From the NCBI GenBank assembly GCA_017303715.1, contig JAFLBZ010000003.1:1-64000 (forward strand): DNA of 64,000 bases. Reading direction: 5' to 3'. Both the position numbers and the translations under genes were made by a program. Source of the DNA: Rhodothermia bacterium. Lineage in GTDB: Bacteria > Bacteroidota > Rhodothermia > Rhodothermales > UBA2364. Each line of letters opens with the position of its first letter. Within the stretch, counting starts at the first letter, position 1. This document shows, one piece after another, positions 53,041 to 61,947 of the stretch. The notes below the pieces were generated by a model. That model was not told the DNA's origin and did no database searches. It saw only the letters and a list, made by a program, of their open reading frames with translations.

Positions 53041-56000
53041 TTATTGCGTTTTAACAATCCGAAAACCGATATTTGTATTGCGTTTAGTGGGAACATCACT
53101 GTTTCGGTAACTTACAACCAACGCATCAGCATCATACGCCCAAGAGCCTCCTCTAAGCACACGGTCACTACCACCACTTGGGCCTTGTGGATCTTGTCTT
53201 GGTGCAGACTGGTAATACGCATCGTTATACCAATCACTCACCCACTCATACACGTTTCCGTGCATATCATGCACATTCCAAGCATTTGCACGTTTTTTAC
53301 CAACAGGCTGCGGCTGGTTGCCTGCATTTGCCGAGAACCAAGCATAGTCCGATAGAATGTCCGCAGAACTGCCAAAAGCATAAGGCGTGCCCGAACCAGC
53401 ACGAGCAGTATATTCCCATTCGGCCTCGGTTGGGAGACGATAACCGGTTGAACCTTCTTTGGTGTTCAGCCAATTCACAAATGCTTGGGCATCATTCCAA
53501 CTCACACAGACTGCAGGACGGTCGTCCCCGCTCATAAATCCCTTCCATGTGCCTGTGGTATCATCCACCCAATCACCATTTTGATAAACTTGGCAACTTT
53601 CTGCTTGTTCAGCTTCGGTGCGATAGCCCGTTTCGGTTTGGAAGCGCTTAAACTGTTTAGAGGTAATCTCATATTTACTCATCCAAAACGGCTGGGTAAT
53701 GCTTACTTCATGTTCGGGTCGTGCATCTGCATCACCATTGGGGTCGCCCATTGTAAAAGAGCCGGCAGGAATTTTCACCAATTCTAATCCCACACTATTT
53801 TTCATTTCGGTATCGCTTACCACCTCCATAGCAGATGGTGTTTTGCTACCCATCCATCCAAAGGGATCCATCACAAGCACATAAACAAGACCCAAAACCA
53901 ACAAGGCCACCAACCCAATCCAAAGCCACCGATTTGTATCAGTAGTCTCCGCATCAATCACGTCCAAAGGCAAGGGCTTAACAGGCGCGGGCGTAGATTT
54001 TTTACTCTTTTCAGGCACCGGAACGGGCTTGGGGGCTAGCTCAGACTTAGCGGCGGGTTGTGGTTTGTGAGTTTGTTTCGCAACGGGTAATGCTTTTGCG
54101 GAAGGCGTAGTTTTTACAGGAGCCGTTTGAGGCTTTACCGATGAAGGCTTGGGCGTTTCACTCGGCTTGGTTACCATAGGTAAGGGATCGTGAACGGCTT
54201 TTGACGCAAAGGCAGCAACTTCCGTTTGACGCTCTACTATAGGTGCAGGTTCTGGCTTGGGAACTACTGGTTCTGGTTTGGATGCTGGGACAACATCTTG
54301 ATGTTTTACGGTTGGCAAAGGAGCCTGTTTAGGTGATGGAGCAGGCTTAGGTAATACAGGTGCAGGTTTCGGATTCGGGGTATTTTTGGGATTAGACCGG
54401 ATTAACCCACCAAAGAGACCTCGAGACTGGCCAGAGGAGGGTTGAACCAAAGGCGTTATGCTCTCGATCTTTGCACGAAGCCCCTCGTGTTCTGGATGAA
54501 TGGCCAATGCCTGATTATACTTGTCTAATGCGGCCTTATATGAACTCACCGAGGCCAGTTGATCTCCCGTTTGGATTAGCAAATTAACTTGCTGGGTTTG
54601 CAGTTCGCGGACTTGATTGTTAATCCGGATGAAGTTTTCACATTCCATAAGCCGTTGTTTGGCTTCTGGATCATTTGGTTTAAGCTCAATCAATCCACGA
54701 TAAAGTGTTGCGGCTTTTTCGTAATTTTCTTCGGCAAACAGCAGGCCAGCCTTTTCACGTAGGTCTCTAATTTCCCCATTGGTACAATCCACAATACGTT
54801 CTTGCAAGGATTTGTCTCCGGGGGACTGTGCAAGCAATTGTTGGTATCTTTTTTTGGCCTCAATGTAGCGCCCACCCGCAAATAGCCGATCTGCCTCCGA
54901 GCGGGTTTCCTGAATCATCCGCCGGAAATCCGTTAGCAACTGGTTGGCTGCGCCCACTTTTTCTTGCAGTGCATTGTTACGCTTGCGGTAAACATTTGCA
55001 TCGCCCTCATATCCACGCTCAGCAAAGTGTTGGGCTTCCTTGTAGAGTTCAACAATCCGTTTATGGTATGCTTCATTAAAGCCTTTTTGTTGGGCTTCTG
55101 CCACCAAGTTATCCGCCTCTCGTTCTTTGTCAAAATGGATTTTCCAATATCGGCTCAGTTCTTCTTGTATGGTCTGTGCTTTCTGATTGGCCTCTGTGGA
55201 AAATTCAGGGGCAACATTTGCCAACTCAACCCAATATTGGCGTGCTTCGCGCAGTCGAAGTTCTTTTTGGGCACCTTCAGCCTGTTTACGCAACAAGTCT
55301 ATTTTTGACTGGCGTAGGGCTTCTTGCTCGCGAAGGCCATCTTCACAACGTTTAATCTGCTTAAGCGCGTCCAAGTCATTTTCGTATATCCCTAAAACTT
55401 CTTGATAGAACGGGATAGCTCCGGCAAAGTCTTGCACGGCCATCAACTGTGTGCCTCGCTCGCGCAAGCTACGTACCTTCTGCCCTCGTTCTGAAAGAAA
55501 TTCCAAGCGCTCGTCGCACTGACGAATCAGGCTCCGCACGGTATCTCCCATTCCACTAACGGCAAGATAGGTGCTTAACTTCACATAAAGTCTTTTCGCG
55601 TCCTGAAAGACCGGAACGGCTTCTTCGTAACGGTTTTCCTTCACCAAGCGCTCGGCTTCTGCGAGTCGTGCATCTGCAACCGATTTATCGGTAAGAATGC
55701 CAGTGTCAATGGCATCCATGAGTTCTTGTGCCGAGCTAAAGCGATTTGTTGCCTTTTTTTCGAGGCATCGCATGACAATGCCCGCAAACCAATCGGGGGC
55801 ATCTGTATTAAAATCATGTACCCGAAGTGGGGCTTTTTCTAAAATTTGCTGCTGCAAGCGGAGGCGAGAGGCGAAATTGCTGCCCTCCGACCGGAAAGGC
55901 GGTCTTCCGATCAAGGATTCATAAAGCACAACCCCCAAACTATAGATATCCGTTTGTGGAAAGAGTTGATCCCCTTCGATTTGTTCGGGACTCATGTACT

Positions 56001-56556
56001 CCGCTGTTCCGGCAAAATCTGTAGAGCGGGTAGAAAGTTTAGACTCGAACGCAATGCCGAAATCGGTCAATTTAAAGACCTTATCGGTTCCGCGCCGCAT
56101 AATATTTTGCGGTTTTATGTCGCGGTGGATCAGGTTTTGCGAGTGGATATAGCGGAGGGCGTCGGCCATTTCACGGGCAAGACGGATGACCTCGCCCACG
56201 GGCATAGGCTTTTCGCCAGAGGCAACTTGCTCCTGTATAAGCTCGTGAACGCTTTCCCCTTCGATGAACTCCATGTCCAAGAACGGGAAACCATTTTCTA
56301 TACCAGCATGGTAGATTTTGACAATGTGCGGATGATCAAATGCTCCCATTGCTTGGGCTTCATCCTGAAACTGTTTTAGGGTAACCGCTTCATTTTGAAT
56401 ACCGGGGGGCAGAATTTTGATCGCACGCAATTGCTTGGTGTAATTGTGTTGTGCCTTATAAACAGTTCCGAAGCCTCCAAGTCCTAACCGCGCAATCACT
56501 GTGTAATCGCGAAATGAGGGAAGGCTAACGGTATCCGCAATAACATCCTGAGCCAT
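53041..56556 (-). CDS. Transmembrane Ser/Thr kinase fused to TPRs and a SUMF1-like domain
   Basis: 1171 residues. N-terminal Hanks kinase: LGLGGFGTVYKAQ (Gly loop), RAIKIL (Lys), HRDIKPQNIM (catalytic loop), LTDFGIAF (DFG), EYMSPEQ, so likely active. TPR/coiled-coil repeats span about 290-710 (YEEAVPVFQDAKRLY, GRYIEAKKRYQQLLAQSPGDK), then a Pro/Lys-rich linker (720-880). A membrane helix (WLWIGLVALLVLGLVYVLVM, about 897-917) leads to a periplasmic SUMF1-type domain from about 930: KIPAGSFTMGDPNGD, YRLPTEAEWEYTARAG, VHDMHGNVYEWVSDWY, VLRGGSWAYDADALVV. As in the secreted protein, FGE cysteines are lacking. So the domain is probably the sensor or anchor of the kinase. Followed by the secreted SUMF1-like protein. 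Confidence 0.88.
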   Translation of the reverse strand: MAQDVIADTVSLPSFRDYTVIARLGLGGFGTVYKAQHNYTKQLRAIKILPPGIQNEAVTLKQFQDEAQAMGAFDHPHIVKIYHAGIENGFPFLDMEFIEGESVHELIQEQVASGEKPMPVGEVIRLAREMADALRYIHSQNLIHRDIKPQNIMRRGTDKVFKLTDFGIAFESKLSTRSTDFAGTAEYMSPEQIEGDQLFPQTDIYSLGVVLYESLIGRPPFRSEGSNFASRLRLQQQILEKAPLRVHDFNTDAPDWFAGIVMRCLEKKATNRFSSAQELMDAIDTGILTDKSVADARLAEAERLVKENRYEEAVPVFQDAKRLYVKLSTYLAVSGMGDTVRSLIRQCDERLEFLSERGQKVRSLRERGTQLMAVQDFAGAIPFYQEVLGIYENDLDALKQIKRCEDGLREQEALRQSKIDLLRKQAEGAQKELRLREARQYWVELANVAPEFSTEANQKAQTIQEELSRYWKIHFDKEREADNLVAEAQQKGFNEAYHKRIVELYKEAQHFAERGYEGDANVYRKRNNALQEKVGAANQLLTDFRRMIQETRSEADRLFAGGRYIEAKKRYQQLLAQSPGDKSLQERIVDCTNGEIRDLREKAGLLFAEENYEKAATLYRGLIELKPNDPEAKQRLMECENFIRINNQVRELQTQQVNLLIQTGDQLASVSSYKAALDKYNQALAIHPEHEGLRAKIESITPLVQPSSGQSRGLFGGLIRSNPKNTPNPKPAPVLPKPAPSPKQAPLPTVKHQDVVPASKPEPVVPKPEPAPIVERQTEVAAFASKAVHDPLPMVTKPSETPKPSSVKPQTAPVKTTPSAKALPVAKQTHKPQPAAKSELAPKPVPVPEKSKKSTPAPVKPLPLDVIDAETTDTNRWLWIGLVALLVLGLVYVLVMDPFGWMGSKTPSAMEVVSDTEMKNSVGLELVKIPAGSFTMGDPNGDADARPEHEVSITQPFWMSKYEITSKQFKRFQTETGYRTEAEQAESCQVYQNGDWVDDTTGTWKGFMSGDDRPAVCVSWNDAQAFVNWLNTKEGSTGYRLPTEAEWEYTARAGSGTPYAFGSSADILSDYAWFSANAGNQPQPVGKKRANAWNVHDMHGNVYEWVSDWYNDAYYQSAPRQDPQGPSGGSDRVLRGGSWAYDADALVVSYRNSDVPTKRNTNIGFRIVKTQ

Positions 56557-56669
56557 AATGTTTAGGGATATTTATCGTGAGGGTTTTAATTTTTTGGCAA
56601 CAAATTTCTACGTTACCCACTGTGCCAGACGAATCACCACTAAAAAGAGTTAGCAGAAGGTGGGAACGT

Positions 56670-57209
56670 TTAATGAATCCAATTTGCCCAGAAGTCTTCC
56701 GTAGTCTCAACGACCTCAAAAGACACTTCATGCTGGGGTTGTGCAAAACCCTCGCGTGAAAAATGAGCAAACAATTCAAACAAAGGATCATAAAAGCGGC
56801 GCGTATTTAGAAAGAAAATTTGTTTGTGATGAAAGCCTAAGTAGCGTGCCGTGATCACTTCGGTCACTTCTTCGAGCGTACCAAAACCTCCGGGTAGCGC
56901 CACAAATACATCAGCCAAATCATCCATTACAGCCTTTCGAGTACGCATATCGGGTGTGACCACCAAGCGATCAGCATGTATATAGGCCCTTTCTTTCAGT
57001 TTTAAGGATTCCGGAATTACACCAATAACCTGACCGTTCTCCTCATGCACAGCTCTTGCCAATTCCCCCATAAGTCCAACATTGCCACCACCATACACCA
57101 ATGTATGGCCGCGCTGTGCAATGGACAGACCAAACTGCCGAGCAACTTCTTTATACGTTTCAGCTATGGTTTCGCTGGATGCACAAAAAACACAGATATT
57201 CATACTCAC
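56670..57209 (-). CDS. LOG-family (TIGR00730) nucleotide hydrolase
   Basis: 179 residues. Predicted phosphoribohydrolase of the LOG family, which frees cytokinin-like bases or ribose-5-phosphate from nucleoside monophosphates. The motif VALPGGFGTLEEVTEV and the start MNICVFCASS are typical; GGGNVGLMGELARAV binds nucleotide. The start may be Met3. It lies between two kinase genes in the same direction; a link to them is not obvious. Confidence 0.9.
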   Translation of the reverse strand: MSMNICVFCASSETIAETYKEVARQFGLSIAQRGHTLVYGGGNVGLMGELARAVHEENGQVIGVIPESLKLKERAYIHADRLVVTPDMRTRKAVMDDLADVFVALPGGFGTLEEVTEVITARYLGFHHKQIFFLNTRRFYDPLFELFAHFSREGFAQPQHEVSFEVVETTEDFWANWIH

Positions 57210-57317
57210 TCAGGAACTGAGGTGAATTGGGCGTCTGAAAGATACAATGATGTGGCTCATTTACCAAGCCCGTTTTCTTAAATATGCGTCCTTAAACCTT
57301 GGTTAAGTAGGGAATTT

Positions 57318-60071
57318 TCACCCATTTGCAGTTTGCCATCGGCGATACGCTTTTTGCGTGGCCGGATTTGCTATCCCGCGTGTTTCCAGCAACATCTCAT
57401 AACCTGTTCGGAGGAGTGTATGTCCGGTTCTGTTTTGTTGCCATGCCAACCAACCTTCTGTACTTCTCAGTTCTCCCCATATACTTTGATGATATGTCTT
57501 GCTTTTTTCTTCAACCTCCCTTGCAATGGACAAAACGTTCGTCGCTATATCGTATTTTTGCATTAAGATGTACACTTCGGCCAAGCGAATGCGTGCTAAA
57601 GAGACTAAATGTCCTTCTTTTCCATCTGGGTTTACAACATTTATACAACGACCAAGTTGTGCAATGGCAGGCATATAGGCTCCGGTTGCGCTTAAGTTTT
57701 CGGCACGGGTAATACACGATTGTATCCATGGAACCTGATGAGGTTGGTATAATTTATTGGAGGCATTAAACAACTTCTCGGATAATGATAGCGATCGGCG
57801 TAAGGCTTGTTGATATTGTTCTGTTTTGCCGCTTTGGAAATATATACTTGCCAGATTCCAGCTTGCGGAAAGTTGTATGTTCAGATTACGCAAATGGGGA
57901 AATTGTTTTTTCATCTTTTCCTCAGCACGCACATAATATTCCACGGCTTTGTCGAAGCGTGCCTGACCATAAAAACTATTTGCGATTTCAATCTCTATCA
58001 TCGCCTGAATCCGTGGCAACTCGGTGTGGGAGGTCTTAGCAATGGCCTCGGCTTCGAGCAATAAATACTGCGCTTCGTCTTCCCTACGGGCCAGATTGAA
58101 CATCCTGCTCAGGTCCACCATTGCCTCAAGAACGGCAGGATGGTATCGCCCATACGCCAATTGAAAGGCCATAAGCGCCTCTTGATAATGTTTGGTGGCC
58201 AATGGCGGAGCCTCGCGCAAGACTTCTCTAAAGCCCAGTTGACGGTAGATTTCACCACGGAGCAGATAGGATTCGCGGTCTTCCAAGGGCTTCACCTCTG
58301 TTAAGGCGGCCTTCAATTCGGAATAAGCCCGTTCTGTATCATAGATTAACAGTGCATTTTGGGCACGGGCTGTTCGGATTCTTACACGTGTTTTACGATC
58401 TCTGGGCATTTGCTGGTTTAGTATCCCCCATGCCTTTTTCAAGTAGGTGTCTGATGTTGTGGTTTTTGACAAACTTGTTGCTGTCGTGGCGCCCTGCAAA
58501 TAAGCACGTATAGAAAGCGCAGGGGTTTGTTGAACGACCTCACTTTTGCGGATGGCATTCAGCGCCAAGGTGTCTGCCGTAATCCAAAAACCATTAGAAG
58601 AAGCAAGCTCCGATAGTGCCGTAAGAATACGCACCTGCATTTCGGGTTGCTGCTTAAGGCGGTCTTCGATTTTTTGCCAACCCAATTGGATTAATTGGCG
58701 TGCCCGAAGCGAGTCTAACTGTACCGCTTGCTGACCTTCATTGCTTTGTCCCAACAAGATATTTTCCAAGAAAATGGCCAATTCTTCAGACCGTTGTGTT
58801 TGTTTCCAATTTTCCATTTGCTGGAAAGCAATTGCACCAATGCCGAACATTAAAAAATGGAATATCAAAACTGCACTTAAAACGGCCCGTTTATTGCGTT
58901 CATAGAACTTAATAGTTTTATAGGTAATGGTTGGCTTTCTAGCATGTATGGGCTTATTTTCTAAAAAAAGCTGAATATCCTGCGCAAGCGTCTCCGCCGA
59001 GTTATAGCGTTCGTTCGGGTTTATGGTCAACGTTTTGCGAATAATCACATCCAGATCACCATTGAGCTTTCGCGTCAGGTATCCCGATGTTGTCTTGAGC
59101 ATCTGCGCAACCGCTTCGGCTTTTGCGGTTTCTAATGTTGTTAAATAGGCGCTTGGAACTTTAAGTTGATCGTTTTGGATAATTTCTAAAATTTGCCCGA
59201 GGTTTTTCTGCTCAAAATTATGCGGACGGACTTGAACCAGAAGTTCATACAACAATACCCCTAAACTATAGACATCCGATGCTGTGGTGATGGGTTCGCC
59301 CATCAGTTGTTCGGGGCTGGCATAGTCGGGGGTTAAAAAATGAAGTTGCGTTTTTACCCGATTTGAAGTGGGCTGGAGTAATTTTGCGATGCCAAAGTCT
59401 AAGAGTTTTAAACGGCCTTCTGGCGTAATCAGGATATTGGACGGCTTTAGGTCGCGGTGAACAACAAGGTGCTTATGTGCATATTTTACGGTTTCACAAA
59501 TCTCTAAAAAATAGTTCAACCGATGTTCAAGTGTTAACCGAAAACGGTTACAATACTCGGTAACGGGGATTCCCTCCACATATTCCATCACCAGATAAGA
59601 CAACCCATCGTGCGTAGTGCCGCAATCCAAAAAATAGGCGATGCCGGGGTGTCGCAGCCCTGCTAAAATACTTTGTTCTTGCTCAAACTGCCGCCGAATC
59701 GCTGGCGTACCCAATCGTAAAACCTTTACAGCCGCGATTAAGCCCTTTTGGTCTAACCTTTCGGCCAGATAGACCTCTCCCATCCCACCTTCACCAATCC
59801 AAACTTTCAGGAGATAATTCCCAAAGATTCTTCCCGCAAGATCATCAATATTATGCTCATTTGCGGCCTCATACAAGGGCTGGGCACGAGCAACAAAACG
59901 GTCTATGGGCAATTCCGGCTCACACATTTTTTGCCATATCATCCGCAACTCATCGGCGATTTCTGGCTCTTCTATCCGGATGACCTTCAACAGTTCATCC
60001 GCCTCGCTAAGAGATAAATCTTCGAGTTGGCTAATTCGTTCACGCAGGCGATGAAAGGCGTTGGTTTCCAT
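57318..60071 (-). CDS. Transmembrane Ser/Thr kinase with TPR region
   Basis: 917 residues. A helical N-terminal region (about 1-85) precedes the Hanks kinase: WIGEGGMGEVYLAE, IAAVKVL, HRDLKPSNILI, LLDFGIAK, DYASPEQLMGEPI, SDVYSLGVLLYELL. One membrane helix (about 393-415, AVLIFHFLMFGIGAIAFQQ) separates it from a TPR region to the C-terminus (for example YQEALMAFQLAYGRYHPAV and ARFDKAVEYYVRAEEKM). No SUMF1 domain. It is encoded 11 bases after the ECF sigma gene, which is typical of kinase-controlled sigma factors. Confidence 0.88.
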   Translation of the reverse strand: METNAFHRLRERISQLEDLSLSEADELLKVIRIEEPEIADELRMIWQKMCEPELPIDRFVARAQPLYEAANEHNIDDLAGRIFGNYLLKVWIGEGGMGEVYLAERLDQKGLIAAVKVLRLGTPAIRRQFEQEQSILAGLRHPGIAYFLDCGTTHDGLSYLVMEYVEGIPVTEYCNRFRLTLEHRLNYFLEICETVKYAHKHLVVHRDLKPSNILITPEGRLKLLDFGIAKLLQPTSNRVKTQLHFLTPDYASPEQLMGEPITTASDVYSLGVLLYELLVQVRPHNFEQKNLGQILEIIQNDQLKVPSAYLTTLETAKAEAVAQMLKTTSGYLTRKLNGDLDVIIRKTLTINPNERYNSAETLAQDIQLFLENKPIHARKPTITYKTIKFYERNKRAVLSAVLIFHFLMFGIGAIAFQQMENWKQTQRSEELAIFLENILLGQSNEGQQAVQLDSLRARQLIQLGWQKIEDRLKQQPEMQVRILTALSELASSNGFWITADTLALNAIRKSEVVQQTPALSIRAYLQGATTATSLSKTTTSDTYLKKAWGILNQQMPRDRKTRVRIRTARAQNALLIYDTERAYSELKAALTEVKPLEDRESYLLRGEIYRQLGFREVLREAPPLATKHYQEALMAFQLAYGRYHPAVLEAMVDLSRMFNLARREDEAQYLLLEAEAIAKTSHTELPRIQAMIEIEIANSFYGQARFDKAVEYYVRAEEKMKKQFPHLRNLNIQLSASWNLASIYFQSGKTEQYQQALRRSLSLSEKLFNASNKLYQPHQVPWIQSCITRAENLSATGAYMPAIAQLGRCINVVNPDGKEGHLVSLARIRLAEVYILMQKYDIATNVLSIAREVEEKSKTYHQSIWGELRSTEGWLAWQQNRTGHTLLRTGYEMLLETRGIANPATQKAYRRWQTANG

Positions 60072-60082
60072 TTCAACAACGG

Positions 60083-60670
60083 TTATTTGGGCTGAGACAG
60101 CATCTCTTCAATTCGGGTTTCGAGCCATGCTCTCGAGAACGCCCAGTCTCGGTTAACGGTTCGTGCATTAATCCCTAATAATTGTGCCGTTTCATTGATG
60201 TCTAAGCCCAAAAAAAATCGGTAATTCACCACATCGAAGCAACGTTTATCCGTCTTTTCCAACAACTGAAGGGCTTCGTTGAGGGCTTCGATACGCTCTG
60301 GTTCTTCGGCTACAAGCAGTTCAAGCTGTTCATCTAATTCTAAAACCGAGTGATGAATCCCTTTGCGCTTCTCGGCTTGTTTGTCTCGTACATAATTGAG
60401 GATGATCTGTCGCATGGCTTTGGCAACGGCATTATAGAAATGTGCCCGCCCCTGCCAATCGGGCGACTTGCCAGAGGTAATTTTTAAAAAGGTTTCGTGA
60501 ACCAATGCGCGGGTGTCAATGGTTGGACTTGCCTTCCGCCATGTTCGCAAGTTAACACGGGCAATCTGGCCTAACTCTTGGTAAACCAATTTAAACAAGG
60601 TGTCTCTGGCCTTTAGGTCTCCCTCGTTCATGGCCATGAGCAAGCCTTCGATGCGATCCGAATCATACAT
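60083..60670 (-). CDS. ECF sigma factor (TIGR02999-like) linked to a Ser/Thr kinase
   Basis: 195 residues. Sigma-2 region: ALVHETFLKITSG, AHFYNAVAKAMRQIILNYVRDKQAEKR. Sigma-4 helix-turn-helix: DINETAQLLGINARTVNRDWAFSRAWL. A TIGR02999/ECF43-like group that in other bacteria lies beside Ser/Thr kinases and is turned on by phosphorylation instead of by an anti-sigma factor. The kinase gene follows after 11 bases and no anti-sigma gene is present. The promoters it uses cannot be told. Confidence 0.87.
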   Translation of the reverse strand: MYDSDRIEGLLMAMNEGDLKARDTLFKLVYQELGQIARVNLRTWRKASPTIDTRALVHETFLKITSGKSPDWQGRAHFYNAVAKAMRQIILNYVRDKQAEKRKGIHHSVLELDEQLELLVAEEPERIEALNEALQLLEKTDKRCFDVVNYRFFLGLDINETAQLLGINARTVNRDWAFSRAWLETRIEEMLSQPK

Positions 60671-60698
60671 TGGTGGCGAGGTGGTTTGGTGATGGAAA

Positions 60699-60726
60699 GT
60701 CGCCGATTTAATGTCGCAGATTTAAC
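60699..60726. repeat. 14-bp tandem repeat before the sigma gene
   Basis: GTCGCCGATTTAAT (60699-60712) is followed at once by GTCGCAGATTTAAC (60713-60726), two differences in 14. It lies 30 bases before the ATG of the ECF sigma gene and could be a site for its regulation. Confidence 0.6.
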
Positions 60727-60756
60727 TCTTTTGGGGTATCTTCTTTTAGGGCCTTT

Positions 60757-60822
60757 ATGAACAAATTGCGTACCCGTCTAACCTATATGAACAAGCTACA
60801 TGCTTACTGCTCCTTCCGCTAA
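60757..60822 (+). CDS. Possible 21-residue peptide ORF
   Basis: ATG (60757) to TAA (60822), reading MNKLRTRLTYMNKLHAYCSF and R. No clear Shine-Dalgarno. It is notable only because a strong terminator follows 58 bases later on the same strand. Could be a leader peptide or chance; no function is proposed. Confidence 0.2.
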   Translation: MNKLRTRLTYMNKLHAYCSFR

Positions 60823-60879
60823 CTTACACAATTGCGCACGATCGTTCTCTTGAAAGGCCAAATGAATTAACTTTGTATC

Positions 60880-60911
60880 AAGCCCGATTTGAGACCTCGG
60901 GCTTTGTTTTT
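60880..60911 (+). terminator. Orphan Rho-independent terminator
   Basis: AAGCCCGA (60880-60887) pairs perfectly with TCGGGCTT (60897-60904) around nine bases, followed by TGTTTTT. On the plus strand no annotated gene ends upstream; reverse reading has no T run. It suggests a short transcript (sRNA or leader) beginning in the preceding 200 bases. Confidence 0.75.
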
Positions 60912-61090
60912 CCTTATCATATTAGGGAAGAGAAATCCTATGTTTTTCAACATACACCATTCTCAATCAAGAGTCAACCACAATTTATTGAAAAATAGAA
61001 ATTTGGATGACAGTTTTATGCTGGCTATTTTATAGACCTTGCTTTGTCGTACCAATACCTCTTTGCACCCTAAACCCCTACAAGGACAAA

Positions 61091-61912
61091 ATGTGTACAC
61101 TATTCTGTGCATTGGGCATCCATCCCGTTTACCCTTTTATCTTTGCAGGCAATAGAGACGAGTTTTTGAAGCGCCCAACAGAACCGGCTTCTTGGTGGGT
61201 AGATCAGCCGGGGGTATTCGCAGGCAAAGATTTGGAAGGCGGGGGAACTTGGTTGGGTATTTCAGCATCAGGGAAATTTGGTACACTCACAAACCACCGA
61301 GACCTAAAGAATATTATTGCCCAAGCCCCAACTCGTGGTGAATTGGTTGCAAATTTCCTCACTGGTAAAACAACGCCAGAAAACTACCTCAGCAAGTGTA
61401 TCCCACAAATGCGGTTGTACAACGGATTTAATCTTTTGGTTGGGCAATTACGTACCCTTAGCGGCTTACCTGAAATATGGTACCTACACAATGTCACCGC
61501 AACATCGGACACGTTCCGCCTACCACTACGGTTGGAAACGGGTGTTTATGGCCTCTCGAATGGCCTCTTAAATACACCTTGGCCCAAGGTTAAGGCTGGA
61601 TTAGCACAGTTTTCCACCTTAATCCAAAAAACAAAACTCGACCCTAATGACTTTTTTGAAATGCTTTCGGACGAGACGGTGTATCCAGACGAGCAACTCC
61701 CGAACACAGGTGTCTCATTAGCGTGGGAGCGTACACTTTCGGCACTATGTATTCACACGCCAAACTATGGCACCAGAATTAATTCTGTTATCTTCTTGAA
61801 AAATAATGGCTTTTTGACTTTTTGGGAACGTACCAATAACCCAAACGTTCCGTCTTTTAACCTAAAAAAGGTGCAGTTTTTCCTTGGATCTCCAGATCCA
61901 CTTTACCTTTAG
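61091..61912 (+). CDS. NRDE / TANGO2-family protein
   Basis: 273 residues from the ATG at 61091 (MCTLFCALGIHPVYPFIFAG); the frame is open from 61007 but homologues begin MC, with Cys2 as candidate N-terminal nucleophile of an Ntn-hydrolase fold. The family motif is AGNRDEFLKRPTEPASWW, then GGGTWLGISASGKFGTLTNHR. The biochemical role of the family is not settled. It lies 35 bases before gmhB on the same strand, possibly an operon. Confidence 0.9.
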   Translation: MCTLFCALGIHPVYPFIFAGNRDEFLKRPTEPASWWVDQPGVFAGKDLEGGGTWLGISASGKFGTLTNHRDLKNIIAQAPTRGELVANFLTGKTTPENYLSKCIPQMRLYNGFNLLVGQLRTLSGLPEIWYLHNVTATSDTFRLPLRLETGVYGLSNGLLNTPWPKVKAGLAQFSTLIQKTKLDPNDFFEMLSDETVYPDEQLPNTGVSLAWERTLSALCIHTPNYGTRINSVIFLKNNGFLTFWERTNNPNVPSFNLKKVQFFLGSPDPLYL

Positions 61913-61947
61913 ACCACGCTAACCCTCAAGCGATTACCCACAATGAT

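Larger units (their letters stand above)
60671..61090. other. Intergenic region with an orphan terminator, a 21-codon ORF and a 14-bp repeat
   Basis: It holds a tandem 14-bp repeat (60699-60726), a short ORF (60757-60822) and a clean terminator (60880-60911) on the plus strand, though no known plus-strand gene ends here. The remaining 180 bases to the NRDE start show nothing else. Confidence 0.5.

Noticed and set aside
51480-53900. Formylglycine-generating activity for the SUMF1-like domains
   Set aside because: The catalytic cysteine pair expected after the RGGS motif is missing in both proteins, and no sulfatase gene is nearby.
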